Shown here piece after piece: positions 55,156-62,969 of a stretch of 64,000 nt of DNA (its first letter is position 1; each line of letters starts with the position of its first letter). The position numbers were made by a program, and so were the translations under genes. This DNA is from Komagataeibacter xylinus. Its GTDB lineage: Bacteria; Pseudomonadota; Alphaproteobacteria; Acetobacterales; Acetobacteraceae. The notes beneath the pieces were generated by a model. It saw nothing but the letters and a program-made list of their open reading frames with translations. It was not told where the DNA came from and ran no database searches. Where the stretch lies: contig NZ_JARWSK010000003.1 in NCBI RefSeq assembly GCF_031081985.1, positions 372,001 to 436,000 of the forward strand, in the 5' to 3' direction.

Positions 55156-57789
55156 ATGACCGAAACCAGCACCCCTGCCGAAAACGCCACCCCCGCCTAT
55201 GATTTCCACACGGCCGAGCCGCAGTGGCAGGAACGCTGGGCGGCCTCGGGCATCTTCGACGTGCCGGACGTGCCCCCCGCCGACCGGCCCAAATACTATG
55301 TGCTGGAGATGTTCCCCTACCCGTCGGGGCAGTTGCACATGGGTCATGTGCGCAACTACACGCTCGGCGACGTGGTGGCGCGCTACAAGCGCGCGCGCGG
55401 CTTCAGCGTGCTGCACCCGATGGGGTGGGACGCCTTCGGCCTGCCCGCCGAGAACGCGGCACGCGAGCGCGGCGTGCATCCGGGCCAGTGGACGATGGAC
55501 AACATCGCCGCCATGCGCGCCACCCTCAAGCGCCTTGGCTTTTCCTTCAACTGGGACCGCGAGATCGCGACCTGCCTGCCCGAATATTATGGCAAGCAGC
55601 AGAAGCTGTTCCTTGACATGCTCAGGGGCGGGCTGGTCGAGCGGCGCGAAAGCTGGGTCAACTGGGACCCCGTGGACAACACCGTACTGGCGAACGAGCA
55701 GGTGGTGGACGGGCGTGGCTGGCGTTCGGGCGCGCTGATCGAGCAGAAGAAGCTGTCGCAGTGGTTCCTGAAAATCACGAAATTCGCCCCGCAACTGCTT
55801 GATGGCCTGTCCACCCTGCCACGCTGGCCCGAGCGCGTGCGCACCATGCAGGAACGCTGGATCGGCCGCTCGGAAGGGGCCAAGGTCCGCTTCGGCCTGC
55901 ACGAGCCGCCCACGGGCTTCGATACAGACCTTGATTCGGTCGAGGTCTTCACCACCCGCCCCGACACGCTGTTTGGCATGTCCTTCCTGGCCATTGCCGC
56001 CGACCACCCGCTGGCAGCCAAGGTGGCCGTGGGCAATGCGAAGGCGCAGGAATTCATTGCCGAATGCCAGCGCCTTGGCACATCGGAAGAGGCCATCGAA
56101 ACCGCCGAGAAGCGCGGCTTCGACACCGGGCTGCGCGTCAGCCACCCGTTCATGCCCGACAAGTCCTTCCCGGTCTGGATCGCGAATTTCGTACTGATGG
56201 ATTACGGCACGGGTGCGGTGTTCGGCTGCCCCTGTGGCGACCAGCGCGACCTTGACTTCGCGCGCAAATACAACCTGCCCGTCACCCCGGTCATCCTGCC
56301 GCCAGGTGCCGAGGCCGGCACGTTCACCATGACCGACAAGGCCTGTGATGGCCACGGCACGCTGTTCAACTCCGGCTTCCTTGACGGGCTGGACACGGAT
56401 GCGGCCAAAAAGGAGGCCATCACCCGGCTCGAGGGCATGGGCGTGGGCCAGGGCGTGGTCAACTGGCGGCTGCGCGACTGGGGCATTTCGCGCCAGCGCT
56501 ACTGGGGCTGCCCGATTCCCGTCATCCACTGCACCGATTGCGGCGCGCAGCCCGTGCCTGATGACCAGCTACCCGTAAAGCTGCCCGAGGATGTGACCTT
56601 CGACCGCCCCGGCAACCCGCTGGAACATCACCCCACCTGGAAGCACGTGGCCTGCCCCAACTGCGGCAAGCCCGCCCTGCGCGAGACCGATACCTGCGAC
56701 ACGTTTGTGGACAGCTCATGGTATTTCGCCCGCTTTACGGCACCGCACGCACCAACGCCCACCGTGCCCGCTGCCGCCGATGGCTGGTTGCCGGTGGACC
56801 AGTATATCGGCGGCATCGAGCATGCGATCCTGCACCTGCTCTATGCCCGCTTCTTTACCCGCTCCATGCACGAGACCGGGCACCTGCATGTGGATGAGCC
56901 GTTCAACGGGCTGTTCACGCAGGGCATGGTCAACCACGAGAGCTACCGCGACGCGGATGGCAACTGGCTCTACCCCGAGGAAGTCGAGCGCCGCGCGGAC
57001 AGCGCCGTGCGCCGCGACAACGGCGCGCCGGTCACGATTGGCCGCGTGGAGAAGATGTCCAAGTCCAAGCGCAATACGGTGGCACCCGTGGCCATCATCG
57101 AGCGGTTTGGCGCGGATACGGCGCGGTGGTTCGTGCTGTCGGACAGCCCGCCCGAGCGCGACATGGAATGGACGGAATCGGGTGTCGCGGCCTCCGCGCG
57201 CTTCCTGCAGCGCCTGTTCCGCCTTGCGCGCGCCGTGGCCGAACAGACCCCGGCAGATGCGCCCTGCCCCGCCACCCTTTCACGTGCGGCTGACGGGCTG
57301 CGCCGCGCCACACACCGCGCCATCGCCGCCGTGACCGAGGCGCTCGAAGGCTTCAGCGCCAACGTGGCCGTCGCCCGCCTGCATGAACTGACCTCCGCCC
57401 TGGCCGAGGCCGAGAAGGCGGCAGGCGATGAGGGCATGGCCTTTGCCCGCCGCGAGGCCGCCACCATGCTGGCCCTGCTCGCCGCCCCCATGGTGCCCCA
57501 CCAGGCGGAAGCGATGATGGCGCTGCTTGAACCCGGCGGCAGGCCTGTGGTTGAACGCGCCTGGCCCACCGCCATCGCGGACCTGCTCAAGGCCAGCGAG
57601 CTGACCATTGCGGTGCAGATCATGGGCAAGCTGCGCGGCACCATTGCCGTGGCCCCTGACACGCCCGCGGACAAGGTGATCGCCCTGGCTGAAGCCGAGC
57701 CGAACGTGGCCCGCCTGCTTGAGGGGGCGCGGATCGTCAAGCGCATCCATGTGCCCGGCCGCATCGTCAATTTCGTGGTTGCGAAATAG
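55156..57789 (+). CDS. leuS: Leucyl-tRNA synthetase
   Basis: It charges tRNA-Leu with leucine and edits mischarged products. The 877 residues start [25 protein letters not shown] appears as [13 protein letters not shown] (about 60), and KMSKS as EKMSKSKRN (about 633). The editing domain (about 225-420) has the [10 protein letters not shown] signature. A zinc-type Cys cluster [15 protein letters not shown] is present near 510. A longer frame upstream starts before any family residue. lptE follows after two bases, so leuS, lptE and holA form one operon. Confidence 0.96.
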   Translation: MTETSTPAENATPAYDFHTAEPQWQERWAASGIFDVPDVPPADRPKYYVLEMFPYPSGQLHMGHVRNYTLGDVVARYKRARGFSVLHPMGWDAFGLPAENAARERGVHPGQWTMDNIAAMRATLKRLGFSFNWDREIATCLPEYYGKQQKLFLDMLRGGLVERRESWVNWDPVDNTVLANEQVVDGRGWRSGALIEQKKLSQWFLKITKFAPQLLDGLSTLPRWPERVRTMQERWIGRSEGAKVRFGLHEPPTGFDTDLDSVEVFTTRPDTLFGMSFLAIAADHPLAAKVAVGNAKAQEFIAECQRLGTSEEAIETAEKRGFDTGLRVSHPFMPDKSFPVWIANFVLMDYGTGAVFGCPCGDQRDLDFARKYNLPVTPVILPPGAEAGTFTMTDKACDGHGTLFNSGFLDGLDTDAAKKEAITRLEGMGVGQGVVNWRLRDWGISRQRYWGCPIPVIHCTDCGAQPVPDDQLPVKLPEDVTFDRPGNPLEHHPTWKHVACPNCGKPALRETDTCDTFVDSSWYFARFTAPHAPTPTVPAAADGWLPVDQYIGGIEHAILHLLYARFFTRSMHETGHLHVDEPFNGLFTQGMVNHESYRDADGNWLYPEEVERRADSAVRRDNGAPVTIGRVEKMSKSKRNTVAPVAIIERFGADTARWFVLSDSPPERDMEWTESGVAASARFLQRLFRLARAVAEQTPADAPCPATLSRAADGLRRATHRAIAAVTEALEGFSANVAVARLHELTSALAEAEKAAGDEGMAFARREAATMLALLAAPMVPHQAEAMMALLEPGGRPVVERAWPTAIADLLKASELTIAVQIMGKLRGTIAVAPDTPADKVIALAEAEPNVARLLEGARIVKRIHVPGRIVNFVVAK

Positions 57790-57791
57790 AC

Positions 57792-58646
57792 ATGGCCATT
57801 CCCGTCCGTCGCACCGGCGTGCTGTGCGCCCTGCTCATGCTGGCAGGGTGCGGCTTTTCCCCGATGTACAAGACGACGGGAAGCCATATCGGCCCGGATG
57901 GCAGGCCCACCTCCGGCAATGTGCTGGCCGAGCTCAAGCAGGTCTATGTCGCGCGCATCAACGAGCGTTATGGCCAGTTGCTGCGCCAGGCCCTGCAACA
58001 GGACATGGGCGGCGCCGGGCCGGAAAACCCGACCCGTTACGTGCTGCGCATCCGCACCTACCTGATGAACGAGGCCGTGGACATCCACGCCGACAACACA
58101 TCGGGCCGCACCCGCACCACGGCCTTTGCCCACTGGACGCTGGAAACCATGGACAGCGACCCGGAGATGCTGGCCGGGGGCGATGCCTCGGTGGTGGATG
58201 GCGTGAACAACAATTACGAGCAGTATTTCGCCCAGACCCTGAACCTTGAAGGCGTGCGCGCCCGCGTGGCCAAGAACCTGGGCGATCAGGTCACGCAGCA
58301 GGTGGCAGCATGGTTCCGCACCCATGCCAAGCCCGCCATCAGCGGCTCGGTGCGGGGGCAGAACCAGCCGCGCTACACCGATCCCAACAGCATCATCAAC
58401 CCCAATAACCAGATGCCTGCCCAGCAACCCGGCGCCGACGGCATGCCCACCATGGCCACCGGCCGCACCGATGCCCAGCTCAACGCGGAAAACAATGGCG
58501 GCCTGATGACCCCCGATGAAAACGGCCCCATGGACAATACGCCCGACACCACGACACAGGCCCCTGCAAGCACCCGTCGGGGCACGTCCGCGCTCGAGAA
58601 CGATGACATGTCGGGCATCAGCATCGGGGGCAACGAGAACCGGTGA
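57792..58646 (+). CDS. lptE: LPS assembly lipoprotein LptE
   Basis: The lipoprotein plugs LptD in the outer membrane and helps insert lipopolysaccharide. The 284 residues begin with a lipoprotein signal ending LAGC (Cys20) followed by GFSPMYK, the typical LptE start. The core (about 25-180) is a two-layer sandwich, with VYVARINERYGQLLRQAL and TRYVLRIRTYLMNEAVDIHADN. The last 100 residues are a disordered Asn/Pro/Thr-rich tail, longer than usual for LptE. It sits between leuS and holA, the standard alphaproteobacterial order. Confidence 0.9.
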   Translation: MAIPVRRTGVLCALLMLAGCGFSPMYKTTGSHIGPDGRPTSGNVLAELKQVYVARINERYGQLLRQALQQDMGGAGPENPTRYVLRIRTYLMNEAVDIHADNTSGRTRTTAFAHWTLETMDSDPEMLAGGDASVVDGVNNNYEQYFAQTLNLEGVRARVAKNLGDQVTQQVAAWFRTHAKPAISGSVRGQNQPRYTDPNSIINPNNQMPAQQPGADGMPTMATGRTDAQLNAENNGGLMTPDENGPMDNTPDTTTQAPASTRRGTSALENDDMSGISIGGNENR

Positions 58647-59662
58647 AGATCGACGCCCGCTCCGTCAACGCGACCCTGAATGCGCCCGGCGCGCTGCGGG
58701 CCATCGTGCTGCATGGAGATGATGCCGGGCTGATCCGCGAACGGGCCACGATAGCCGCACGGGCCATCTGCCCCGACCTCAACGACCCGTTTCGCGTGGC
58801 CATTCTGGGCCGCGAGGATCATGACCGGCTGGAGGAGGAAAGCACCGCCCTGTCACTGACCGGCGGGCGGCGCGTGATCTGGCTGCGCGAAGTGGGTGAC
58901 AGCGTGCTGGCCGCCGTACAGCGCTGCCTGGCGCAGGAGTCGGACACGCTGGTCATCCTTGAGGCGCCTGGCCTGGCCTCACGCTCGAAACTGCGCGCCT
59001 TTGCCGAAAAGGACCGCCACTGTGGCGTCATCGGCTGCTACCCCGAGGAAGGCCGCGCGCTTGAAGGCGCAATCCGGCACATGCTGGCGGGGCATAAGGT
59101 GGACATTGACCCCGATGCGCTGGGCTGGATGGTTGAACGCGCGGGGCCTGATCGTGCCGCCACCCGCAGCGAGGTGGAAAAACTGGCCCTGTTTGCCGGT
59201 ACCGGCGGCAGGCTGGGGCTGGAGGATGTGCGCGCCTGCGTGGGTGATGCGGCGGGCGTGTCGCTGGAGGATGCGGCGTTTGCCGCCATGGCGGGCGAGC
59301 GCGAAACCGCCGATGCCGCCGCCGAACGCGCGCTGGTGACCGATGGCAGCAGCCCGGTGGCGCTGGCACGCGTGCTGCTGGGCCATATTCACCGCCTGCG
59401 CCGGGTGCGACTGGCCATGGATGGCGGGATGGGCCGGGCGGAGGCCATGCGGCAGTTACGCCCGCCGGTATTCTTCAAGCGCACGGACAGTTTCGGGCAG
59501 GCACTCAATGCCTGGTCGGCGGCCGCCCTGCTGCAGGCGGCACAGGATACGCAGGCGCTGGAACTGGCCTGCAAGCAGACCGGCAGCCCCGATATCGTGC
59601 TGGGGCTGCGGCATGTGGCCCGCCTGTGCGGCCTGGCGCAGAAGGCGCGCAGGCGGCGCTAG
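58643..59662 (+). CDS. holA: DNA polymerase III subunit delta
   Basis: The clamp-loader subunit that opens the beta ring, 339 residues. The start is a GTG whose last two bases form the stop of lptE (GTGA). The AAA+-like domains carry LHGDDAGLIRERA, then LEAPGLASRSKLRAFAEKD, and the C-terminal collar helix region has HIHRLRRVRLAMDGG and LELACKQTGSPDIVLGLRHV. The family lacks a working Walker motif, as here. tRNA-Arg lies 54 bases beyond its stop. Confidence 0.93.
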   Translation: MKIDARSVNATLNAPGALRAIVLHGDDAGLIRERATIAARAICPDLNDPFRVAILGREDHDRLEEESTALSLTGGRRVIWLREVGDSVLAAVQRCLAQESDTLVILEAPGLASRSKLRAFAEKDRHCGVIGCYPEEGRALEGAIRHMLAGHKVDIDPDALGWMVERAGPDRAATRSEVEKLALFAGTGGRLGLEDVRACVGDAAGVSLEDAAFAAMAGERETADAAAERALVTDGSSPVALARVLLGHIHRLRRVRLAMDGGMGRAEAMRQLRPPVFFKRTDSFGQALNAWSAAALLQAAQDTQALELACKQTGSPDIVLGLRHVARLCGLAQKARRRR

Positions 59663-59716
59663 CGGGAAAATTGCCCTTGCCCGCGCGCATGGCCTCGGTT
59701 AGAAAGCTGGCAGTAT

Positions 59717-60016
59717 GTCCGCGTAGCTCAGCCGGATAGAGCACAGGATTCCTGGTTTTCAAATTGGGCGCCATGACGGGAAACCCCATGGCGGATCTGC
59801 TCAAATTCGGGGAACGCTCTGGCGAAAGCCGTGCCAATCCCGAGCCAAGGCCGGTTTATATCGGCAAGGTGTAGAGACTGGATGGGCAGCACCTGTAGAC
59901 CGCATGCGGTCCATGGTGAAGGGACAGTCCAGACCACGAACGCCATGCTCATGGCGGCGGTGAAAGCCGAAGTGGTATGAATCCTGGGGCCGTGGGTTCG
60001 AATCCCGCCGCGGACA
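59717..60016 (+). tRNA. tRNA-Arg(CCU), split by a group I intron
   Basis: Two exons (59717-59753 and 59980-60016) give a 74-base tRNA. The acceptor GTCCGCG pairs with CGCGGAC, the D-arm is GCTC...GAGC, the anticodon stem is CAGGA/TCCTG, and the T-arm is GTGGG/CCCGC with loop TTCGAAT. The discriminator base is A, and CCA is not encoded. The joined anticodon loop is TTCCTAA, so the anticodon is CCT (CCU) and reads AGG. The insertion lies directly after anticodon base 36, the site of the known intron in Agrobacterium tRNA-Arg(CCU). The gene lies downstream of holA. Confidence 0.92.
59754..59979 (+). ncRNA. Group I intron (IC3-like) in tRNA-Arg
   Basis: A 226-base self-splicing-type intron with no ORF. 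The core follows the Azoarcus tRNA-Ile pattern: P2 stem (59769-59775/59787-59793); P4 strands AATTCGGGG and AATCCCGAG; an L5 GAAA tetraloop in GGCGAAAGCC; P6 GCCG/CGGC; the R segment GTAGAGACTGGATG; and the S segment GGGACAGTCCAGACC. P7 is GACTG/CAGTC (59876-59880 with 59925-59929). The exon ends in T and the intron in G. A guide GGG at 59766-59768 can pair with exon CCT with the usual U-G at the splice site. Splicing in vivo is not shown. Confidence 0.9.
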
Positions 60017-60022
60017 TACCCT

Positions 60023-60047
60023 TTCTTTCAGGCATGACCTGAAAGAA
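60023..60047 (+). terminator. Hairpin downstream of the tRNA
   Basis: A perfect 10-base stem TTCTTTCAGG/CCTGAAAGAA around a 5-base loop, seven bases after the tRNA. No T tract follows directly, so it may be a 3' processing or stability element rather than a classical terminator. Confidence 0.4.
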
Positions 60048-60167
60048 CAGGGAAAAGCTTTTTCAGCCGCCTTTCCCCAAACGCCGCCCCCGCAATTTCC
60101 ACCCTTTCAGACACCGGGCCGCGACAGTGCCGGGCTGATCCGCCTGACGGCACAAGCCCGGATGATA

Positions 60168-60662
60168 TTATCCGCCTGATGCACTACCTGCATCGGGGCA
60201 CTGATCGATAACGCTCTGGAAAGTCGATGCAGGCATATGCCCCGTGACCGCGCCATGGTAGCCAACAATCTTGAAATCGAACCCGGTTTTGGCGAACTGG
60301 AAGAATTCATCCTTTGACAGTTTGATGGCGCCGCGTTCATCGATCAGGCAGCCACCCGCACCCATACAGGCATGAGCGTCCGATCCCAGGTCGTTATAGG
60401 TGTATTGATGGCCGTCGCTCCACACGGTTTCAGGCGACAGGCGGTTATATGAGTTATATTCAATTCCCACCGCGTAGCCCTTGTCGCGCACATATGTGGC
60501 GATGGTATTTAATGTCTGGAGCAGTCCGGGATGATCGGTATGCTTGCCCGAAACACAGGCTGTGGTGCCAGTGTATTTGTCATGTACTATCTGCGGGTGG
60601 CTCTGACATCCGCCAAGAGCCAGCATGACCATACCAGACCCTAATATTGCAAGATTCTTCAT
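60168..60662 (-). CDS. Putative lipoprotein of unknown function
   Basis: A 164-residue protein with a lipoprotein signal (MKNLAILGSGMVMLALGGC, Cys19). The mature part has two cysteines (HACMGAGGCLIDERG) and another near the end (IDQC), perhaps disulphide-bonded. YVRDKGYAVGIEYNSYNRLSP looks like an alpha/beta region. I do not recognise the family. AGGAATT before the ATG at 60662 supports this start. Codon use is more AT-rich than in most of the window. It reads leftward from the AT-rich region and ends near the tRNA. Confidence 0.65.
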   Translation of the reverse strand: MKNLAILGSGMVMLALGGCQSHPQIVHDKYTGTTACVSGKHTDHPGLLQTLNTIATYVRDKGYAVGIEYNSYNRLSPETVWSDGHQYTYNDLGSDAHACMGAGGCLIDERGAIKLSKDEFFQFAKTGFDFKIVGYHGAVTGHMPASTFQSVIDQCPDAGSASGG

Positions 60663-60928
60663 GGTACAAAAAATTCCTAAACCAATAATATTGAGGCCAT
60701 AGCTATGGCAGTATTGAAATATGTCAACATGCGCCAATTCCGCATTTACGAATAACGCCCTTAATTTTTAATACTTACAATATATTTTAAAAATACAGAA
60801 TTATACATGAAATTTAAATTATTTTATTTAATATTAAGATGAAAATTATATAAAAACCTATCAATGCTATCAAGGTTTAAAATGAAGATAGATTTCTATC
60901 AAAACATTAAAAAACGTGAAAAACCACC

Positions 60929-60960
60929 ACTTTCTGCCAAAAAAGAATGCAGCAGAAAGT
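60929..60960 (+). terminator. Terminator-like hairpin in the AT-rich region
   Basis: A perfect 9-base inverted repeat ACTTTCTGC/GCAGAAAGT with a 14-base loop, followed by TTTATTATTTTTT on the plus strand. There is no upstream plus-strand gene other than the tRNA, so its client is unclear. Confidence 0.35.
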
Positions 60961-61209
60961 TTTATTATTTTTTATTGATGATTTATTTCAAACTTTATTT
61001 AAGCCTTACCCCGGCGCTGAAACGACACCTGCATGAACTGAAAAAAGCCTCTTTCCCCTCCATTCTGCCCGCCCCTTCATGCCAGGCGCGGAACATGAAT
61101 GGGCTGCACGGCAGGACATCGTCATGCTGCATGTTGCAATCCAGCACCGCTCCAACCGGCACAGATGGCGAGATCATCCTTTTGTTCAGGAAGGCCCCAT
61201 TGCCTGACG

Positions 61210-61240
61210 CGTTTTGAAAACAGCTTCACCGAAAACTTTC
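61210..61240 (+). repeat. Palindromic repeat, fragment (copy 10)
   Basis: Only the right end is left: GTTTTGAAAACAGCTTCACCGAAAACTTTC, with the same changed hairpin arm (AACAGCTT) as copy 7. It suggests an old full copy lost its left half. Confidence 0.6.
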
Positions 61241-61395
61241 TTGTGTTTTTGCTGCCACCCTTACGGGCAACAGGCTGATTTCTGTGTCTTTTGGTCGCCT
61301 GCCCCTTCCCTTTAGATTCCTGACGCGCGTGCGTGAAGTATGGGAACAGCATAAAAGTTCCCTTCACAATATTTATTTATTCACAACTATAGCGT

Positions 61396-61423
61396 GTAAA
61401 CTATAAACCGTACAGTTTACGGT
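61396..61423 (+). promoter_or_regulatory. Overlapping inverted repeats upstream of the flavoprotein gene
   Basis: GTAAACT (61396-61402) is complemented by AGTTTAC (61414-61420), and inside it ACCGTA (61407-61412) by TACGGT (61418-61423). It lies about 20 bases before a candidate promoter and has the form of a dimeric repressor or activator site. A third candidate, GGCCAGATC/GATCCGGCC (one mismatch), is at 61522-61541. Confidence 0.35.
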
Positions 61424-61440
61424 GGGTAACTGTGTTATTT

Positions 61441-61470
61441 TTGCCAGATCACGTATCTATTACATATATT
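61441..61470 (+). promoter_or_regulatory. Candidate promoter of the flavoprotein/ATP-grasp pair
   Basis: TTGCCA and TATATT separated by 18 bases, about 205 bases before the flavoprotein ATG. The spacing is one base longer than ideal. AT-rich sequence makes chance matches common here. Confidence 0.3.
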
Positions 61471-61680
61471 TATCTTTTTACGATTGTTGTCTTTCATAAG
61501 GTAAATGTATGGTTAACGTATGGCCAGATCGTGATCCGGCCTTCGTTCTGAACACGTAAACCCTTGTTCCCGTGCAAAGAGCACATCGGCATTTGTCGTG
61601 AATGCCCAATACAGATTCACGTCTCCACACTTTTACTGATCATTGTTCGCACTTCGAACCTACAGGCTGGTGGATTACTG

Positions 61681-62916
61681 ATGAATACCGACATCGCCAT
61701 TATAGGGGCTGGTCCCTATGGTCTTTCCCTTGCGGCGCATCTGCGCGAGAGGGGGGTGAATTTCCGTATTTTCGGGCGGCCCATGGCGTTCTGGCGCGAC
61801 CATGTGCCCGCTGCCCTGCGGCTCAAGGCGGAAGGCTTCGCGCTTGACCTGTTCGACCCCGCGCGGCAGTCCACGCTGGCGCAGTTCTGCCGTGCGCGGG
61901 GCTACCCTTACGCGCCAACGGGCGTGCCCATTCCCGCCGAAGTCTTTCGGGAATATGGCGAGACATTCCAGAAAACCCACGTGCCCCAGCTCCGGCCCTT
62001 TCTGGTCACGCACCTTGCGCGCGCGGGCGAGGGCTTCGCGCTGCGGCTGGAAAATGGCGAGAGCGTCACGGCGCGCAACGTGGTGCTGGCGGTGGGCATC
62101 GAGCATTTTGCCTACCTGCCCCCCGTGGTGCGCGACCTGCCGCGCGCGCGGATCAGCCATACATTCGACGAGACGGCGTTCACCCGCTTTGCGGGCAAGC
62201 GCGTGGCTGTGATCGGGGCAGGGTCATCGGCGGTGGATACGGCGTGCTTTTTGCATGATGCAGGGGCGGAAACCTTCATCTGCACCCGGCGGCCCAAGAT
62301 CTGGATCAATAACCCGCCGCAGAAGCTCAGCCCGCTCAGGCGGCTGGTCACGCGCATCAAGAAACCCCTCTCCGGCCTTGGCACGGGCTGGCGCTCGCGC
62401 ATGGCGTGCGACCTGCCTGACGTGTTTCACATGCTGCCCGTGCGCCTGCGGCTGCGCATCACGCGCGGGCATCTCGGGCCTGCGGCGACCTGGGTGACCG
62501 GGCAGGTCGTGCGCGAGAAGGTGCCGATCTGGCTCAATGTGGAACTCACCGCCGCCGCCATGCACGAGGGCGCCATTCACCTGACCTTCCGCGATAAACA
62601 GACCGGGCTGACCCGCACAACGGAAGTGGACCACGTCTTTCTGGGCACCGGCGTGCAGGTTGCCGTTGACAGGCTGCCTTTTGTTGATCCGTCACTGGCG
62701 CGCGCCGTGCGCACGGAGGAAAGCATGCCCGCACTGTCGCACCACTTCGAATCCAGCGTGCCGGGGCTGTATTTCATCGGCCCGATGGCGGCTGGCAGCT
62801 TTGGCCCGCTGCTGCGCTTTGCGTGGGGCGCGCGCTTTGCCGCCCGCAGGCTGACGGCGCGGTTCAGGCGGCAACGCGCCTTTGCCCCCATCACGCAGCC
62901 AGCTTTCGCGCCGTAA
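61681..62916 (+). CDS. FAD/NAD(P)-dependent oxidoreductase (FMO/N-hydroxylase-like)
   Basis: A cytoplasmic flavoprotein of 411 residues. The FAD motif is DIAIIGAGPYGLSLAAHL at the N-terminus and a second Rossmann motif, VAVIGAGSSAVDTACFLHD (about 173), should bind NAD(P)H. FLGTGVQV and GLYFIGPMAAGSFGP complete the flavin fold. The layout is that of small flavin monooxygenases and lysine/ornithine N-hydroxylase relatives. GGTGG upstream supports the ATG at 61681; a longer frame begins in the non-coding leader. An ATP-grasp gene follows 53 bases later, suggesting a joint pathway, possibly for a modified amino acid or peptide. Confidence 0.85.
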   Translation: MNTDIAIIGAGPYGLSLAAHLRERGVNFRIFGRPMAFWRDHVPAALRLKAEGFALDLFDPARQSTLAQFCRARGYPYAPTGVPIPAEVFREYGETFQKTHVPQLRPFLVTHLARAGEGFALRLENGESVTARNVVLAVGIEHFAYLPPVVRDLPRARISHTFDETAFTRFAGKRVAVIGAGSSAVDTACFLHDAGAETFICTRRPKIWINNPPQKLSPLRRLVTRIKKPLSGLGTGWRSRMACDLPDVFHMLPVRLRLRITRGHLGPAATWVTGQVVREKVPIWLNVELTAAAMHEGAIHLTFRDKQTGLTRTTEVDHVFLGTGVQVAVDRLPFVDPSLARAVRTEESMPALSHHFESSVPGLYFIGPMAAGSFGPLLRFAWGARFAARRLTARFRRQRAFAPITQPAFAP

Positions 62917-62969
62917 TACTTCCCCTGCCGGTCATGGCCACCATGACCTGAACTGGAAAGTCCCGACCC

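Larger units (their letters stand above)
60663..61680. other. AT-rich gene-poor region
   Basis: About one kilobase without a supported gene, much richer in A and T than the surroundings, mainly 60740-61010 and 61360-61520. It holds a fragment of the palindromic repeat (61210-61240), a terminator-like hairpin (60929-60960), two inverted repeats and a candidate promoter before the flavoprotein gene. A 117-codon frame at 60864 has no recognisable content. The base composition hints at foreign or rapidly changing DNA. Confidence 0.6.

Noticed and set aside
59717-60016. tRNA-Arg as attachment site of a genomic island
   Set aside because: I found no second copy of the tRNA 3' end downstream and no integrase gene in the window. 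The AT-rich region alone is not enough.
60864-61217. A 117-codon frame in the AT-rich region
   Set aside because: No family likeness, no ribosome site, and its end overlaps a repeat fragment. AT-rich DNA with few other frames makes it look isolated, but not real.
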